Shown: positions 1 through 11,638 of the stretch, piece by piece
How the letters are laid out: each line of letters opens with the position of its first letter
How positions within the stretch are numbered: the stretch's first letter is position 1
The notes under the pieces: model-generated
Databases searched by the model: none
Told to the model about the DNA's origin: nothing
What the model saw: the letters and a program-made list of their open reading frames with translations, nothing else
Assembly (NCBI GenBank): GCA_022393335.1
Contig: JAJEKB010021185.1
Span: 62,001 to 126,000 of the forward strand
DNA length: 64,000 bases
From: Macrotrachela quadricornifera
Lineage: Eukaryota > Rotifera > Eurotatoria > Philodinida > Philodinidae
Reading direction: 5' to 3'
Position numbers and translations under genes: made by a program

Positions 1-27
1 AGCCTATGGGAAAGAAATACTACAACT

Positions 28-635
28 ATGGACAGTCAAGAAATTCCACTACACGTTCTGACATATAACGTACAAGGATGGTGATCTCAAGCCTCGAATC
101 TATTGATTTAATTTTTAATATAGACAGTTCTATATGCGTATTCACAGAAGTAGGTGAACTATGGAATAGTTTCACCATTCCACATTTTAATATATTCTAT
201 CAAAAAGGAAAAAATGATAAGGGAGGAGTCATAGTAGCGATAGGTAAACATCTTAAAGCAATGCGTATCGATGTTAATATTGAAAATACAGTAATAATAG
301 ACATTGAAGGACTCTCAGAAGACATTCGAATCATTGGTATTTACTGACCACACTGTAAGACACTTAACCTAGATGATCTGAAGCCATTCGTAATTGAAAG
401 AACAATCATCACTGGAGATTTTAATGCAACTGTAGAAGAGTGGAACAGTCCAAAATCGGATGCAAGAGGTACTCGATTAAAAAAGTGGATAGATGAGAAT
501 AATTTATTGTTCATACCAGGAACGAAAAATTCCTCTAAACGTTCCGCACGACATATCGATCTTGTATTTTCAAATATTAATGATGTCAAAGCAGAAACAC
601 TATCAGTTGGTACTAGTGATCATTGGCCAGTTTGA
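28..635 (+). pseudogene. LINE APE-like endonuclease domain (broken)
   Basis: The opening LTYNVQGW is the start of an exonuclease/endonuclease/phosphatase fold; it is in frame 1 from the ATG at 28 and the frame shifts near 75. The body then runs in frame 3 through a TGA at 345-347 to TGDFNAT, DLVFSN and TSDHWPV, the GDFN and SDH motifs of AP endonuclease-like LINE nucleases. A second TGA sits at 633-635, just after the SDH motif. In a working element this domain nicks target DNA to prime reverse transcription. Both TGA codons are one transition away from CGA, consistent with C-to-T decay. Confidence 0.85.
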
Positions 636-2818
636 ATGAAAAGTGAACAAATAGGTTTCCAAACAAATGGGCAGTTTCCTATAGTAAATTGGACAGTATG
701 TGAGATAATATTAAGTTTAGTACAAGAATATTGGATAAAAGAACTGAACGATCAGAATGTTGACTTTTGGTACTATAGCTATACTAGATTTTTAGCGGCC
801 TTAAAGAACAGAAACACGCGGTGGAAAAGTAGAGATAAATATCGTCCGTCACTTCCAGCATACATTGTTGAAATGCTTAAAAAAGTGAGACAGATTGGAA
901 ATAAATATTACAGAGAAAGAAAAATGAATAGAGGAATAAACAACGAAGAAACTAGAATATGTTTGAGAACAATGACTCGATGTACTAAGAAGGAGATATA
1001 TAAATACAAGTCAAAACGGTGGCGGGCATTTCTATCCCAAATACAAGATGCACATGACCAACGAGGAAACATTTTCTGGTCGCATTTATCAAAAATCTAT
1101 AAACTAAAAACACTTCCTATATCGAAATTAACAACAGGATTAGGAACAATCTCAGACCATGAAGAAATAACGAATACTTTATATAAATATTATGAGGAAC
1201 AAGCGAAAGCATCTGAGATAGATGATAGTAATCCACATGATCTATATGTAGAAAAAGAATACTCTCAAATTTGTGATACTGCATGTAAAACCTTAAACGT
1301 CAAGCTAGATCCGGTCTCGGTTACAGAAATACGAACACTGATAAAGAAGTTAAAGAATAAAACGTCATCAGGCCACGATAAAATATCTAATTATATGATA
1401 AAAATACTCCCCCTGCCTATATCCATTGTTTAGCCACATGCTTCAATGTCTGGCTCCATGAATGTCGGTTTCCCGACTTCTGGAAAGTGGCTAAAATAGT
1501 TACGCTGAATAAATTAAAAGCTGGAATACCAAGAACCGATCAGACTCGCCCCATTTCGCTCTTACCAATTCATTCTAAACTGTTCGAAAAAGTAATTCTT
1601 GAAAGAATCAAAATTTGGGCAGAAGGCAATCAGTTAATGTCTGCTGAACAACCAGGGTTTAGACCGGGAGGCCTATTGCCTACTAGAGTATTGTTCATTT
1701 ATCAGGTGATTAAGAACAACCTAGCAGCCAACATGCCAACCTTGGCCATATACGTAGACTATAAAAAAGCCTACGATATGGTCTGGCATGCTGGACTGTT
1801 AGTAAAACTGCACGACTTGGAAATTCCGGCTAACCTCTTAAAGATGATATTATCCTGGCTGAGAAATCGTCAGGCGTATATCACTATAGGTCGGCGGATA
1901 TCTGAAAAATTCGACATGAATATTGGACTCCCTCAAGGAAGCAGCTTGAGTCCCTACCGCTTTATCATATACCACCACGACCTAAGCAAATGTCTTGGAG
2001 CACATTCAGGTCATATCTTTGCAGATGACTTAAGTGTGCTAATAAGTGCCCCGATAACGAGATCTCTGCACGCGATGGTAGAACATGTAGAAATGGAGGG
2101 AAATAAAGTATGTAAAAGAATAGCAGAATATGCGAAAAAATGGAAACAGCCGATCAACGTTCAAAAATCGGTCGTACAAATATTCTATTCACAAGTAGAA
2201 CGCCCGGAAATGAAAATCTATATGGAAGGACAAGAACTAGAGATCGTAGACAAATTTAAGTATTTGGGATTTACTTGGACTTGCAAAATGTCACTGAAAC
2301 CTACAGTCGATCACTGCCTATCCAAAGGCGACAAAGCACTCGGGATGCTAAAATGGTTGAGAACAGGTAGACAAATTTCAACCCCGGTGCTAAGACAATG
2401 CTTTTTTGCATATGTTTTTCCGCACCTGACATGGATCTTCCCATTTTACCCATTTCTGCCGAAGACTCAACGGGGAGCGTTGGACAGGAAGTTCCGAGTA
2501 GCAATTAGACTAGTACACATATGCCCATATGTATCGGCGGCGGACCTATCTATTTTAACTAAGGAAAAGGCGTTGGGGTTCCATGCACAACGATACATAA
2601 AGTAGAGAATTGAAAAAATATATAAGACAGATTTAGGAAGATCACTCTTTCTTCACGACGTATTTTACTGGGACACCTTCAAAAAGGAAAAAAACGACTC
2701 ACTAGGACACCACTTCAGACTGAGAAGGGTAAAGAAGCTAATAAGTAGGCATGAATCGTTTTTGATTAAATGGATTAACTTTGTAGAGCAAGGAACAATC
2801 AATAATCAAACACCCTAA
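636..2818 (+). pseudogene. LINE linker and reverse transcriptase (broken)
   Basis: The linker (636 to about 1406) leads into the RT, but the frame changes at the C-run near 1405-1412: frame 3 ends at TAG 1431-1433 while frame 2 continues as CFNVWL and then RPISLLP. RT motifs in order are RPISLLPIHSKLFEKVI, a YVDYKKAYD block (motif A), GLPQGSSLSP (motif B), the catalytic FADD (motif C) and FKYLGF (motif E region). The main RT frame is open from 1487 to 2602; a TAG at 2603-2605 is followed by 70 more in-frame codons ending at TAA 2816-2818. No RNase H domain is evident. The catalytic aspartates survive, so the copy is not very old, but it cannot encode a full protein. Confidence 0.9.
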
Positions 2819-3028
2819 CCGATCAGTGTGAGCCTCTATGAACAAATCAGTGAAGGAAATCTCAGCCATGACGAAATGAATCAATTGCATCTCAATTTAC
2901 CCAACCAAAAAAATGTTTCTTCCTTCTTCTTTCTTTCGTCCTTTTTTTTCTCTCTCTCGTTCCCCCTTTTTTCCTCTCTGGATGTAAGCACTCAAGAGTA
3001 TATCATTTACAATAAACAAAAAAAAAAC

Positions 3029-3858
3029 ACATGGAGTCAACATTAACTGAAATGAAAAAACCAACTACTATTTACATTTGACTTCTATGAGTATGTAAAT
3101 AAGACTGAATTTCACAACAGCCGAAATGTAACAGAACGTATGCAAATAAGCCCGCTTCTTAAGTGTTGTACAACTAGTCATCATGTAACACATTAATTTG
3201 GTTTCTAGGTTTTTTTTCAATCTTATCTACTACCGCACACAATTTTAAACACACGTATAAATAGGTTGCCGTATGTTATAACTTCTAAACATTTCATAAC
3301 TCATTTAAAAATGTTGAGAAACAATTCATCAACTTCTTTTGGTCAGCGTTTTCGTCAGCCTATGAGTAAGTTGAGCTTAAATATCGTTTTTCCTCTATAG
3401 TAATATTCATGAAATATCGAAGGTATCTGTGTCATGTAAGTTCATTTTCTATGAACTTAACTCCTTTAGATCTTTGTGAATATCTGATAGTCTGTGTTTG
3501 CAAATTTCATTTCAAAGAAAACCGCTTTCATTGTCACCTCTGTAAAGTAAAGAATTATAAAGAGAAAAAGAAGGAAGCAGACATGTATAACAGTGAAAGC
3601 ATCCTAGGAATGCACCAATTCCAATTCTTTACTTGGACTTAACAGGAATTTACTAGAATTCACTGGAAGTGACCTGAGATTGAGTAGAAATAGACAGAAA
3701 ATGGTTTGATATTCCCTCTACTGTAACGAGGATCATATGAAAAGAGAGTCGTTTATCTGTGAATGAGCGGGTTTCTGTCAGAGTCAAAGAAACATTAGCA
3801 TTACAAGTTCTACAAAACCTCGCTAAGTCTTCCGCCATACTCTACAGGCACCTCAGTA
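3029..3858. other. Intergenic stretch with first copy of a 130-bp repeat
   Basis: No supportable gene. The short ORFs at 3409-3642 and 3653-3838 show no recognisable domain. The only structure seen is the repeat unit at 3711-3838 described separately. Confidence 0.5.
3711..3838 (+). repeat. Imperfect direct repeat, copy 1
   Basis: This segment aligns by eye with 4169-4300: both begin ATTCCYTYNACTGTARCGAG, share TCATATGAAA shortly after and end with AARTCTTCCGCCA. One copy lies just outside the foldback element and the other between its arms. Confidence 0.65.
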
Positions 3859-4168
3859 CTGGCTGAATTCCGTGAATTCTGAACTCTTGAGGAATCCAAG
3901 GAATCCAAAAACCCCTCAAAACTCATTATTATACACACAAGGAAAACAGGAGAACCCACCAAGGAACTCAAAAAATACAAGGAGTTAAGGGAATCCAAAG
4001 AAGTTAAGGAATTCAAAGAATCTAAGAAAGTCAACGAATCCAAGGAGTACAATGTAGTCAAGCAGTACAAGGCAGTCGCGGTAGTCAAAGAATCCAAGCA
4101 GTTCACCGAATCTATGGAGTCCGAGGTATTCAAGAGGTCTAAGGAACTGAACGAAGCTAGGAATGTAT

Positions 4169-4300
4169 ATTCCTTTGACTGTAGCGAGGGTCATATGAAA
4201 GAAAATAGATTTTTCGTTTGTTTGTGCGTTTGTGTCTGGATCAAAGATCAAAAACACGCTAACCTTAGAATTTCTGAATATGTCCCCAAATCTTCCGCCA
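4169..4300 (+). repeat. Imperfect direct repeat, copy 2
   Basis: Second copy of the unit at 3711-3838, inside the foldback element between its arms. It ends with the same AATCTTCCGCCA block. Confidence 0.65.
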
Positions 4301-4816
4301 CATTCTGATGACATGTATAGGTCCTCAACCCCTACACTAGAGGGGCAGAGGGTGAAGGTGTGAGGATCAGAGTGTTTCTTTGTTCGTAGTGCGCCTCGAA
4401 GGGTAAATCTGCTAACTGAGGGTGAAGGTATCTTTGTATTGACACTGAATGTGTAATCACAGATAGAGAAGTGAAGTTGATTTAATGCGACACACACATG
4501 TTCTTAGGTGTAAGAAATTTCCAAAACCGCCGAATGTCCCGCATCGTTCGGAGCGAATTCCCAACAGATAATAACATGTTATTAAGATGGCTTGAATTTT
4601 TGGAATAGACTCAGGAAAGATCACCACCACTATACAGCTTAAGTCGAATTTATAAAATTATTAGTAAACAAATCTCAGTCGAGGAACCATTCACATCACT
4701 ATAGAAAGTTGTAGCACCGCTGTGATTAACGAAAATTGACCTACTTAGTATAATGCAACATATTTAGTATTTCGCCAGATTTTTGGCCTATTCCTATTGA
4801 CACAAACGCGCGACGT

Positions 4817-5395
4817 CCTAGAACTCCTTGACTTTCTTGGGTTTCTTGACTTCTTTATATTCTTTGACTGCTTTGGATTCCTTAGACTCCTCGAATTCTT
4901 TAGACTCCTTGGAAATACGTGCCTTCCTCGGTCTCCTCTGATTCCTTGACTTACTTGGGCTTCTTAGATTTTTTGGATTTCTTGGATTTCTTGGATTGCT
5001 TGACTTCTTCGGATTCCTTCGACTCCTTGACTTCTTCGGATTCCTTCGACTCCTTGACATCCTGGGCTCCTTGACTTCTTCGGATTCCTTCGACTCCTTG
5101 ACTTCTTCGGATTCCTTCGACTCCTTGACTTCTTCGGATTCCTTCGACTCCTTGACATCCTGGGCTCCTTGACTTCTTTGGAATATTTGATTCTTTGAAT
5201 TTCTCCACTTTTTTGGCTTCCTTGGGCTGCTTGACTTCTTTAGATTCTTTGGGTCCGTTGGATTTTTTTGATTTCCTTGATTTTCCTGGACTCCATGAAC
5301 TTCTTAGATTCTTTGACCTCTTTGGACTCCTTGATTTCCCTGGATTCCCTGAACTTCTTGAATTCCTTGGATTCTCCTATCTTTCTTGAGTGTAT
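4817..5395. repeat. 9-bp/27-bp minisatellite array (right foldback arm)
   Basis: The basic unit is a degenerate GAYTYCTTS nonamer. Between about 5006 and 5170 three nonamers form a near-perfect 27-bp unit, present as two copies, a GACATCCTGGGCTCCTT spacer, three copies and the same spacer again, so a higher-order duplication occurred recently. Open frames here encode only Lys/Glu/Ser-rich or Leu/Asp/Ser-rich repeats and are by-products of the array, not genes. Confidence 0.85.
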
Positions 5396-5467
5396 AATAA
5401 GGAATTTTGAAGTGTTTAAGGATTCCTAGGATTCCTGAAGAGTTTAGAATTCATGGAATTCGGACAG

Positions 5468-6619
5468 GTCTCATTAAGCGAGTACGCATAGGTTCTCTGG
5501 TCCTATATTGTGATGGTACCCTTGGGTCCTGAAGTGCTATACATCCAATCAGGGATTTTTGATAGCGAGCTTTCGACCAGTCAGACTTTTTCAACTTGGA
5601 TATCCACTCAATCAGGAGTCCTTAATATAGAACTTTCGACCAATCAGATTTCGAGGCGTTTTTCTCAACAAAGGAAAGGACAGATCATAGGGTTATTCGG
5701 GCCAAATTGAGGTTATCAAGGGTGCTCTACAAAAGTCCTCGTAGAATGTCTCACGGTTATCTATGAAATAAGCGAGTTATAATTTTCTACTATCGGATCG
5801 GCCAATTTTTCGGCAAATAGAAAAGCGGTCGCGGCGATGAGTAATTTCCGATAGATACTTAGATACTATAAAGCTTGAAAACCTAATGTAATCCTTACCG
5901 ACTGTAGAAATTGGACTTTAATGAAATTTTAAAGTGTCACCCCTAATTAGGTCGATTTCAGTCGATGGTTTAGTTAGTCATAGCGACGAGCGTTAGTTGT
6001 GTCTGCTACATGAAGACCTAAAGGTACTTCTATTGTATAGGTCTTGAAAACCTAAGAGTGCCCCTTTTATATAGTACATGAGGACCTAAGGGTACCCGTA
6101 CTGTATAGAATTAGAGGACTTTAAGGTTTATCAGCAATTTACTTTTACTTTGAAAAATCGACGTCAAAGTTTGGAATTTCGGTACTTCAACTTCAATTGT
6201 TACAGTTTAAAATCGGACTTTAACTTTAAAATTAAAGTTAAAGTGACACTCCTGTTTCAAGCCATCTTTCGGCAAATTATACTAAATCTCAGACGAATTC
6301 TAGCAATTTTATGTTATATCAAATCAAGTTCAGTCCATTTCTATTCAATTTCAGTCAATTTTAAGAATTAGAATTGCTGCATCCCTAAGGCAGCCTCTTC
6401 TGTTTTCAGCACTAAAATACGTAAAGAAATTGTCTTCGTATTTCACACATCATGTCTAAATTTTCTTTTATAGATGGACAAAATTGTATTTCTTTTCGTG
6501 AACCGTGTAAAAAACAAATCATTCACGAAATACGCACTTTGATTGTTTTTGTTCTATCTTTTAATTTTATATGTAGTTACAAAGAAGAAGGAATGAAAGA
6601 GTTTTAAAGGATCTCGTTT
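5468..6619. other. Non-coding stretch with short direct repeats
   Basis: No gene. A roughly 44-bp unit at 5548-5590 recurs at about 5610-5650 (shared core CTTTCGACCARTCAGA). A second unit of about 35 bp with GACCTAARGGTAC and a following TGTATAG occurs near 6010-6045 and 6077-6110, with related AACCTAA blocks near 5880 and 6050. These look like remnants of a repetitive element. Confidence 0.45.
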
Positions 6620-8243
6620 CCCAGGTGGAAGAATCTAACCATCAGATCTTGTATGATTCCTCCATGATCATACAAGAACTTATTGTAAGATCTTGTATGA
6701 ACACATAAGATCATACAAAAATCTTATATGATCTTGTAGGATTCTGTAAGATAATCTTAAAGCCACTATTTCCGATAAAATCCTACTGTACGATTCTTGT
6801 ATGATCTTTATGAAAGATAGTATACGATCTTAAATGAATCGTATACGATTTTTTGTAGCTGTGTAGAGCATATGATACCTGATTTGACCCGTTTTTCGTC
6901 TCTGTATACTTGATCTTTTAAAAAAAGTATTTTTCGTAAGTAACGGATATATTTATTTATTTATAAAAAATCACAAAAAAAACAACAATTAGTTATACAC
7001 GCTTGTGACACATAAATTAAAAAGGAAATTAGAGGAAAATAATTTTCTTTGAATTTCATAAACTGGTCGATCTAAATAAAAATAAATAAGTAACTTAAGT
7101 TCGAAAAACTTACTTATGTCAAATTCCTTATGAATATGATGGGAAATATAAAAAATAAATAAAATTGAAAATCTTTTGCTTCGATTTGTTACAATCGTAA
7201 CACCAAACTATAATAAAAGAAATAAATAAAATTTAAATGGCGAAAGACACTTACTCCTAAATGAATTTTTTAAGATTATATTTAGCTATGTGTATAAATA
7301 AGTGTAATACATTGATTCGCTTTAATTAAGATAAAATAAGAAAAGAATAATTCGCTTCTTTGAATATGAACAAAACAACGCTAACACTCTAAGTTATTTG
7401 TTTTTGTTAAAATAAAAATAAAACAAATATAAGGTCATTTAATTGATTTCATTTTGTATATGTTATAAATATATAAATATGATTGTATTAAATTAATTTT
7501 AATCAACCGAAATAAATTAAAATATTGATAATAAATGAAATTAATTTTATTTCATATTGTAATATTATTCTATATTGACGTAAAATATGTAAAAAAAAAG
7601 TTAGTAATACTAAAATAGATCAAAAAAATAACAATGAACAAAATAAAAAATAATTAAATGAAATCAATACGATTTTAAAATGTCTAAAATAAAACTGAAT
7701 TAATTTCAGAGGATTATATATAAATATAAAAATATTTTTACTTCTAATATGAAAAACAATACATATCTAACGAAATTAGAGCTTAAAATTAATATATAAC
7801 TGTTAATCCATCTTTTATATAATCATTGTAGCCATGATTCTATTATGAGGCCTTCACACTGGAGAGTTGTAAATTAAAACCGCTATACAAAAACATATTT
7901 TCTGTTCGAAACGACTTGATAATCAAATTAAAACTTTTTCAATCACTTGAAGATTTATTCACATGCATACAACTATTCTTATAAGAATTATTAGCATTGG
8001 AAAAATCTAGTATTATTGTCCTACAAGATCTGATAAGATTTGGATCATCAGATTTTGCAAGAATCTTATCGTAGAAATCGTATAAGATTTACAAATGCAT
8101 CTTAAAGTAAGAAACGTATTGAATCTTAAGACAAGATATTGGCACGATTTCATAAGATCCCATTGTAAGAATCTGATAATATCTGATAGTTGGCAAGAAC
8201 TTGTAGGATCTTATACGATCTTGATAGGATTTCTTCACCTGGG
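6620..8243. mobile_element. Large non-autonomous TIR element (CCCAGGT termini)
   Basis: The left end reads CCCAGGTGGAAGAATC and the reverse complement of the right end reads CCCAGGTGAAGAAATC. Both ends are followed inward by about 220 bp of degenerate palindromic words such as AGATCTTGTATGATC and CTTATACGATC (6640-6860 and 8020-8240). The roughly 1.1-kb centre is extremely AT-rich with no ORF of note. No transposase and no clear target-site duplication are visible. Two further elements with CCCAG termini lie at 32665-33967 and 35684-35884. Confidence 0.65.
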
Positions 8244-8611
8244 TTATGAATGTTTTGTAAATACGCTAGAAACAAATTATTCATAGACATAAGTGGACAA
8301 AAAATGCATATTTCTACTATCTGCGCGAAATCGAAGTTTCACGAAAAACTTGAATGAGATAAATCTAAGAAATCAAGCTTTGTTGTCGTAAGTTTGTAGA
8401 AGGATTCTGAGTTCAATACAATTGAGCACGACCTTTCTTAAGCAAGGCAGCATATAAGATATGCAAATGCTAAATGGAAAGTCTTTAATCGGAATCGCAA
8501 GCTTTTCTTTACAGATGATAACTATCTAGACTTATATTACAAACTGTTAATTGAAGAGAGCTAACATCTTTTAAACTTTTTTAAATGCTTAATTTTTTTA
8601 ATACTTTACAG
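8244..8611. other. Upstream region and probable intron of the GTPase gene
   Basis: Must contain or follow the 5' exon(s) of the GTPase gene, because the first identified exon begins after a TTTACAG acceptor at 8605-8611 and has no in-frame initiator ATG. I tried the consensus donor GTAAGT near 8388 but the frame before it is closed, so the first coding exon was not found. Confidence 0.4.
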
Positions 8612-10200
8612 ATTCCGAAGCAGCGAATACGGTGGCCACACTTCCTCCAAGATTATCGGATGAATCCACTTCGAACACCACTCCTACCATTAATACTTCA
8701 ACGTCCAAACGAACAGTTTCTTCAGTGCCATCAGCTCAGTTAACTGAGTCATATCAAAAGATCGAAGATGCTTCAAACACAGCAGTCACTGACATAAAGG
8801 ATGATGTAGATGCATTACTTGATGCTATTGCTGATTGTGGTATCGATGTCGTCGAAGTGTTACACATGGGTGAGGTCAATAAGTGCAAGTGTTAATTCCT
8901 TGTTCTGAGAAATCATTGATGCTCACGTATTCTATAACATACATTGCACTAGTCTTCTCTGTTGTCCTTTAAAGCAGTCTCGATCCTTCGTAGAAAATCA
9001 ACTCTTTTTTCTATCATAGATAGACTTTCCTTTTCTCCTAATCTTTCTGTGTTATATACTGAATTTTAGTGGATAGATGGCTTCATCAGCTTCTAAATGA
9101 ATTCAAAGATCATCGAGATGATTTTAAAAATGAATTAAAATCTAAATGGATAAATGGCGAATTGAAAATTGAAGATTTTGCTGTACATGATAAAGAAATT
9201 GAACTATATACACATATTAAGAAGCTTCAAGGTGCTTTCGATATTATTAAGCAAATAAAATCGAATGATAGTTTGAATATTTGTGCCGGAATCATCACAA
9301 ATAATATGACAATGACAACAAACGATATGATGTACAATCACTCTGGTGATTTGAAAAATAAAATTCGGCAATTTATTAATTATTTAATGGAAACAACGGA
9401 ATCATTACAGTTTATTGATGGCCCAGAATCTGATCGCATTCAGAGAGTCAATGCAACCTTACGAAACTTACAAGCTCTAAATGATAAAGAATTACATACA
9501 ATATGTGTTTTTGGTCTAGAAAAAGCAGGTAAATCAACCTATATCAACGCTCTTCTTGAAGCAAATATATTACCTGCTGAGAGTGAACGATGCACACAAA
9601 TTCGGACTGTGATAAAGCCTATTCCAACCGACGAGATAGGTCATAGATTATTTGCTAAAGTCATATTCTATGATAATGATGAATTTGAGCTATACTTCAA
9701 TGAAATGAAACGTAAAAATATTGAAGACGAAACAGAATTCAATGCACGCAAAGCGGAAATAAGGCAAGAACGTAAACAATTGTTCAACATTTATCCTGAG
9801 GGAGTGCAACACTTCGAGAAAACAACGAATGAAGACGAGGAAAAAGAACAAATATTCCAATTACATAAATACATTAAAGGCGAACGATACCTCATTATTA
9901 TAAAAGAAATATTCATCTACACTGACAAGTTACCAGGTATGATTTCTATAGCAAGTGAAGTAGTGCAATTAGAAACTTTGATCTATAAAACACATTTTGC
10001 ATACTGTAAGAGTAGCGTTCATCAGATGCTTTTCTCAAATAATGAAGAAACTGCCACACAACATTTACTTCTGAGAACTCTCAGATACTTGCATTGAAAA
10101 AATTTTGTAGTCTCTTGGATTAGGATGCACTTCAAAATAAGAGTTTTGAATTCTGTCTTCCTTCAAAAATCAATACATCGAGTTTTTTTAATACTGTACT

Positions 10201-10253
<53 letters not shown>

Positions 10254-11638
10254 AGAAAAGAATAAATATATATCATTGTCATTGCTCATTTTTGTATTTA
10301 GGAAAAGGTTATGAATTACGAGATGTACCAGGTTTCGATTCGCCACTCAAAGAACATCGTGATGAAGCTATTAATTCCATAAAAGCAGCTGATGCATTCA
10401 TTTTTCTTACTGATTGTGAACGTCCAAGCATACAAAAAGATCAGGTAGAATTACTTAATGAAATTCAGGGAGATAATCATTATGACGCAATGCAACGTGC
10501 TTTTGCTATGATAACAAAATTAGATAAGTGCCACACTAAAGCAGAATACAATGAACGCTTTAAAAAATCACGTGACCAGTTGATACGTTATCATTTCAAG
10601 AATGAAAATATTTTCCCTATATGTTCGGTGTTACATATTCCAACCACAGAGGCGGAAGTTCTGGAACAAAACCGAACAATTAAGAATAATATACAAACAA
10701 AAGGTTTCGATGAATTGAAAAGCGGCTTTGAAAGAAGCAGAACTGCTCTGAATGCCTTTATTGAAGATGAGCTACCGAAGACACATATAAAACAACTAAA
10801 TGAGTTGTCTAAAAAGCAACTTTCTCGACATATTGAAGAAAATATAAGAATTGGAAAAGGTCAACTTTCATCAGCATTCGATGATGAAGATATCCCAGCA
10901 CAAGAATATAGGGAAAAAGTCATGCTTCGAAAATGGGATCGCACTTTTGAAGATCATCTTTATCAGCCGACAGTTGATAGTCTCAACAGATGGTTAAAGG
11001 AGACACTAACGAGAGATCGTAAACAGTTCTTCTCTACAACAAGAGAAGTTTTTCGTAATAGTTTCCAAACAACATCTGAATGTGGTAATTTAAAATCTCG
11101 TATTCTTCAATGTACACTTGAACATGATGATACAACTTCAATACATGCTAATACACATCCAGTGGAAGATCGAGAGCGAAAAAAATTAGTAATCGAATTG
11201 AATGGAATCGTTGAACATACGTCCAATAAACTAGCAGAACATTTATATTCAAGATACATCTATCAAATGGAAACAATGCTGAATGAAAAAATATATCCTC
11301 AAGTCGGTGATATATTTCATGTGGAAAAAATCACACTTGAAAAATGTAAAAATGAAACTAATGCATTAATAATGCGTATCTGCGAACCATTAATCACAGC
11401 TATATTAAGATATCCACATGCAGATGTTGTTGTAAGAGAAGATGCTATTAGTCATCTTCTCTATATTGCACCAATTGTTGTACAAAGATTGTGTAATAAA
11501 TACACAGGATCTACTCAAGAACACAGTGAAATACATATTCCAAAGATAATTCATAGTATAATGAAAGTACTTGGAGTAACAAACAATGTGATTAATGTTC
11601 AAGATATTATCGATCGGATGACCACCTATACAGAATAA
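8612..11638 (+). CDS. Dynamin-superfamily-like large GTPase, 5' exon missing
   Basis: Three exons join in frame: 8612-8869, 9070-9936 and 10302-11638, giving about 820 residues plus an unidentified N-terminus. Both introns are phase 1: GTGAG...TTTTAG (8870-9069) and GTATGA...ATTTAG (9937-10301). GTPase motifs are intact: P-loop GLEKAGKST (9513-9539), a switch-I Thr region RCTQI, G3 as DVPGF (about 10322) and G4 as TKLD (about 10511). The Ser/Thr-rich N-terminal part and the long charged helical C-terminal half resemble dynamin-like mechano-GTPases rather than Ras-type proteins. Membrane remodelling or cell-autonomous defence is what such families do; the role here is inferred. AATAAA lies at 11705-11710. 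Without splicing the second exon stays open for 53 codons past its donor. Confidence 0.8.
10200..10255. repeat. (AG)n microsatellite in intron
   Basis: About 48 bp of uninterrupted GA dinucleotides, followed by GA-rich sequence, inside the 365-nt intron of the GTPase gene. Confidence 0.95.

Larger units (their letters stand above)
1..3028 (+). mobile_element. Decayed non-LTR (LINE) retrotransposon, 5' end off window or truncated
   Basis: An APE-type endonuclease is followed by a linker and a reverse transcriptase in the order usual for Jockey/I/CR1-like LINEs. After the last in-frame stop (2816-2818) comes a pyrimidine-rich 3' UTR (about 2910-2980) and then AATAAAC plus a run of A at 3017-3027, which I take as the poly(A) 3' end. 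The copy is dead: frameshifts near 75 and 1406 and in-frame stops at 345-347, 633-635 and 2603-2605. No gag-like ORF1 is visible, so the copy is 5'-truncated or continues upstream. Clade assignment is not certain from sequence reading alone. Confidence 0.88.
3859..5467. mobile_element. Foldback (FB-like) element with tandem-repeat arms
   Basis: The outer ends are inverted copies: the start CTGGCTGAATTCCGTGAATT and the reverse complement of the end, CTGTCCGAATTCCATGAATT, continue in register for about 100 bp (3859-3960 against 5370-5467), including a matching TTATTATACAC block. Inward of this each arm is an array of a degenerate 9-mer, GGAATCCAA-like on + in the left arm (about 3890-4150) and its complement in the right arm (about 4817-5395). 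The middle (4150-4815) is unrelated unique sequence. Terminal inverted repeats built from short tandem repeats are the hallmark of Drosophila FB-type foldback elements. No target-site duplication could be fixed. Confidence 0.75.

Noticed and set aside
3810..4497. Minus-strand frames rich in LDSL repeats as a possible leucine-rich protein
   Set aside because: The same LDSL pattern is the translation of the foldback nonamer and appears in the other arm as well.
4818..5208. Overlapping minus-strand frames encoding Lys/Glu/Ser-rich repeats
   Set aside because: Three frames are open at once over the same tandem array, which is what a 9-bp repeat without stop codons produces; no non-repetitive coding sequence is attached.
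8632..8895. Stand-alone 87-aa gene
   Set aside because: It starts with GTG and its last codons lie past a GTGAG donor; it joins in phase to the next exon as part of the GTPase gene.
10200..10255. (AG)n tract as a telomere-like or CRISPR-like array
   Set aside because: It is a plain dinucleotide microsatellite in an intron; no spacers and no telomeric unit.
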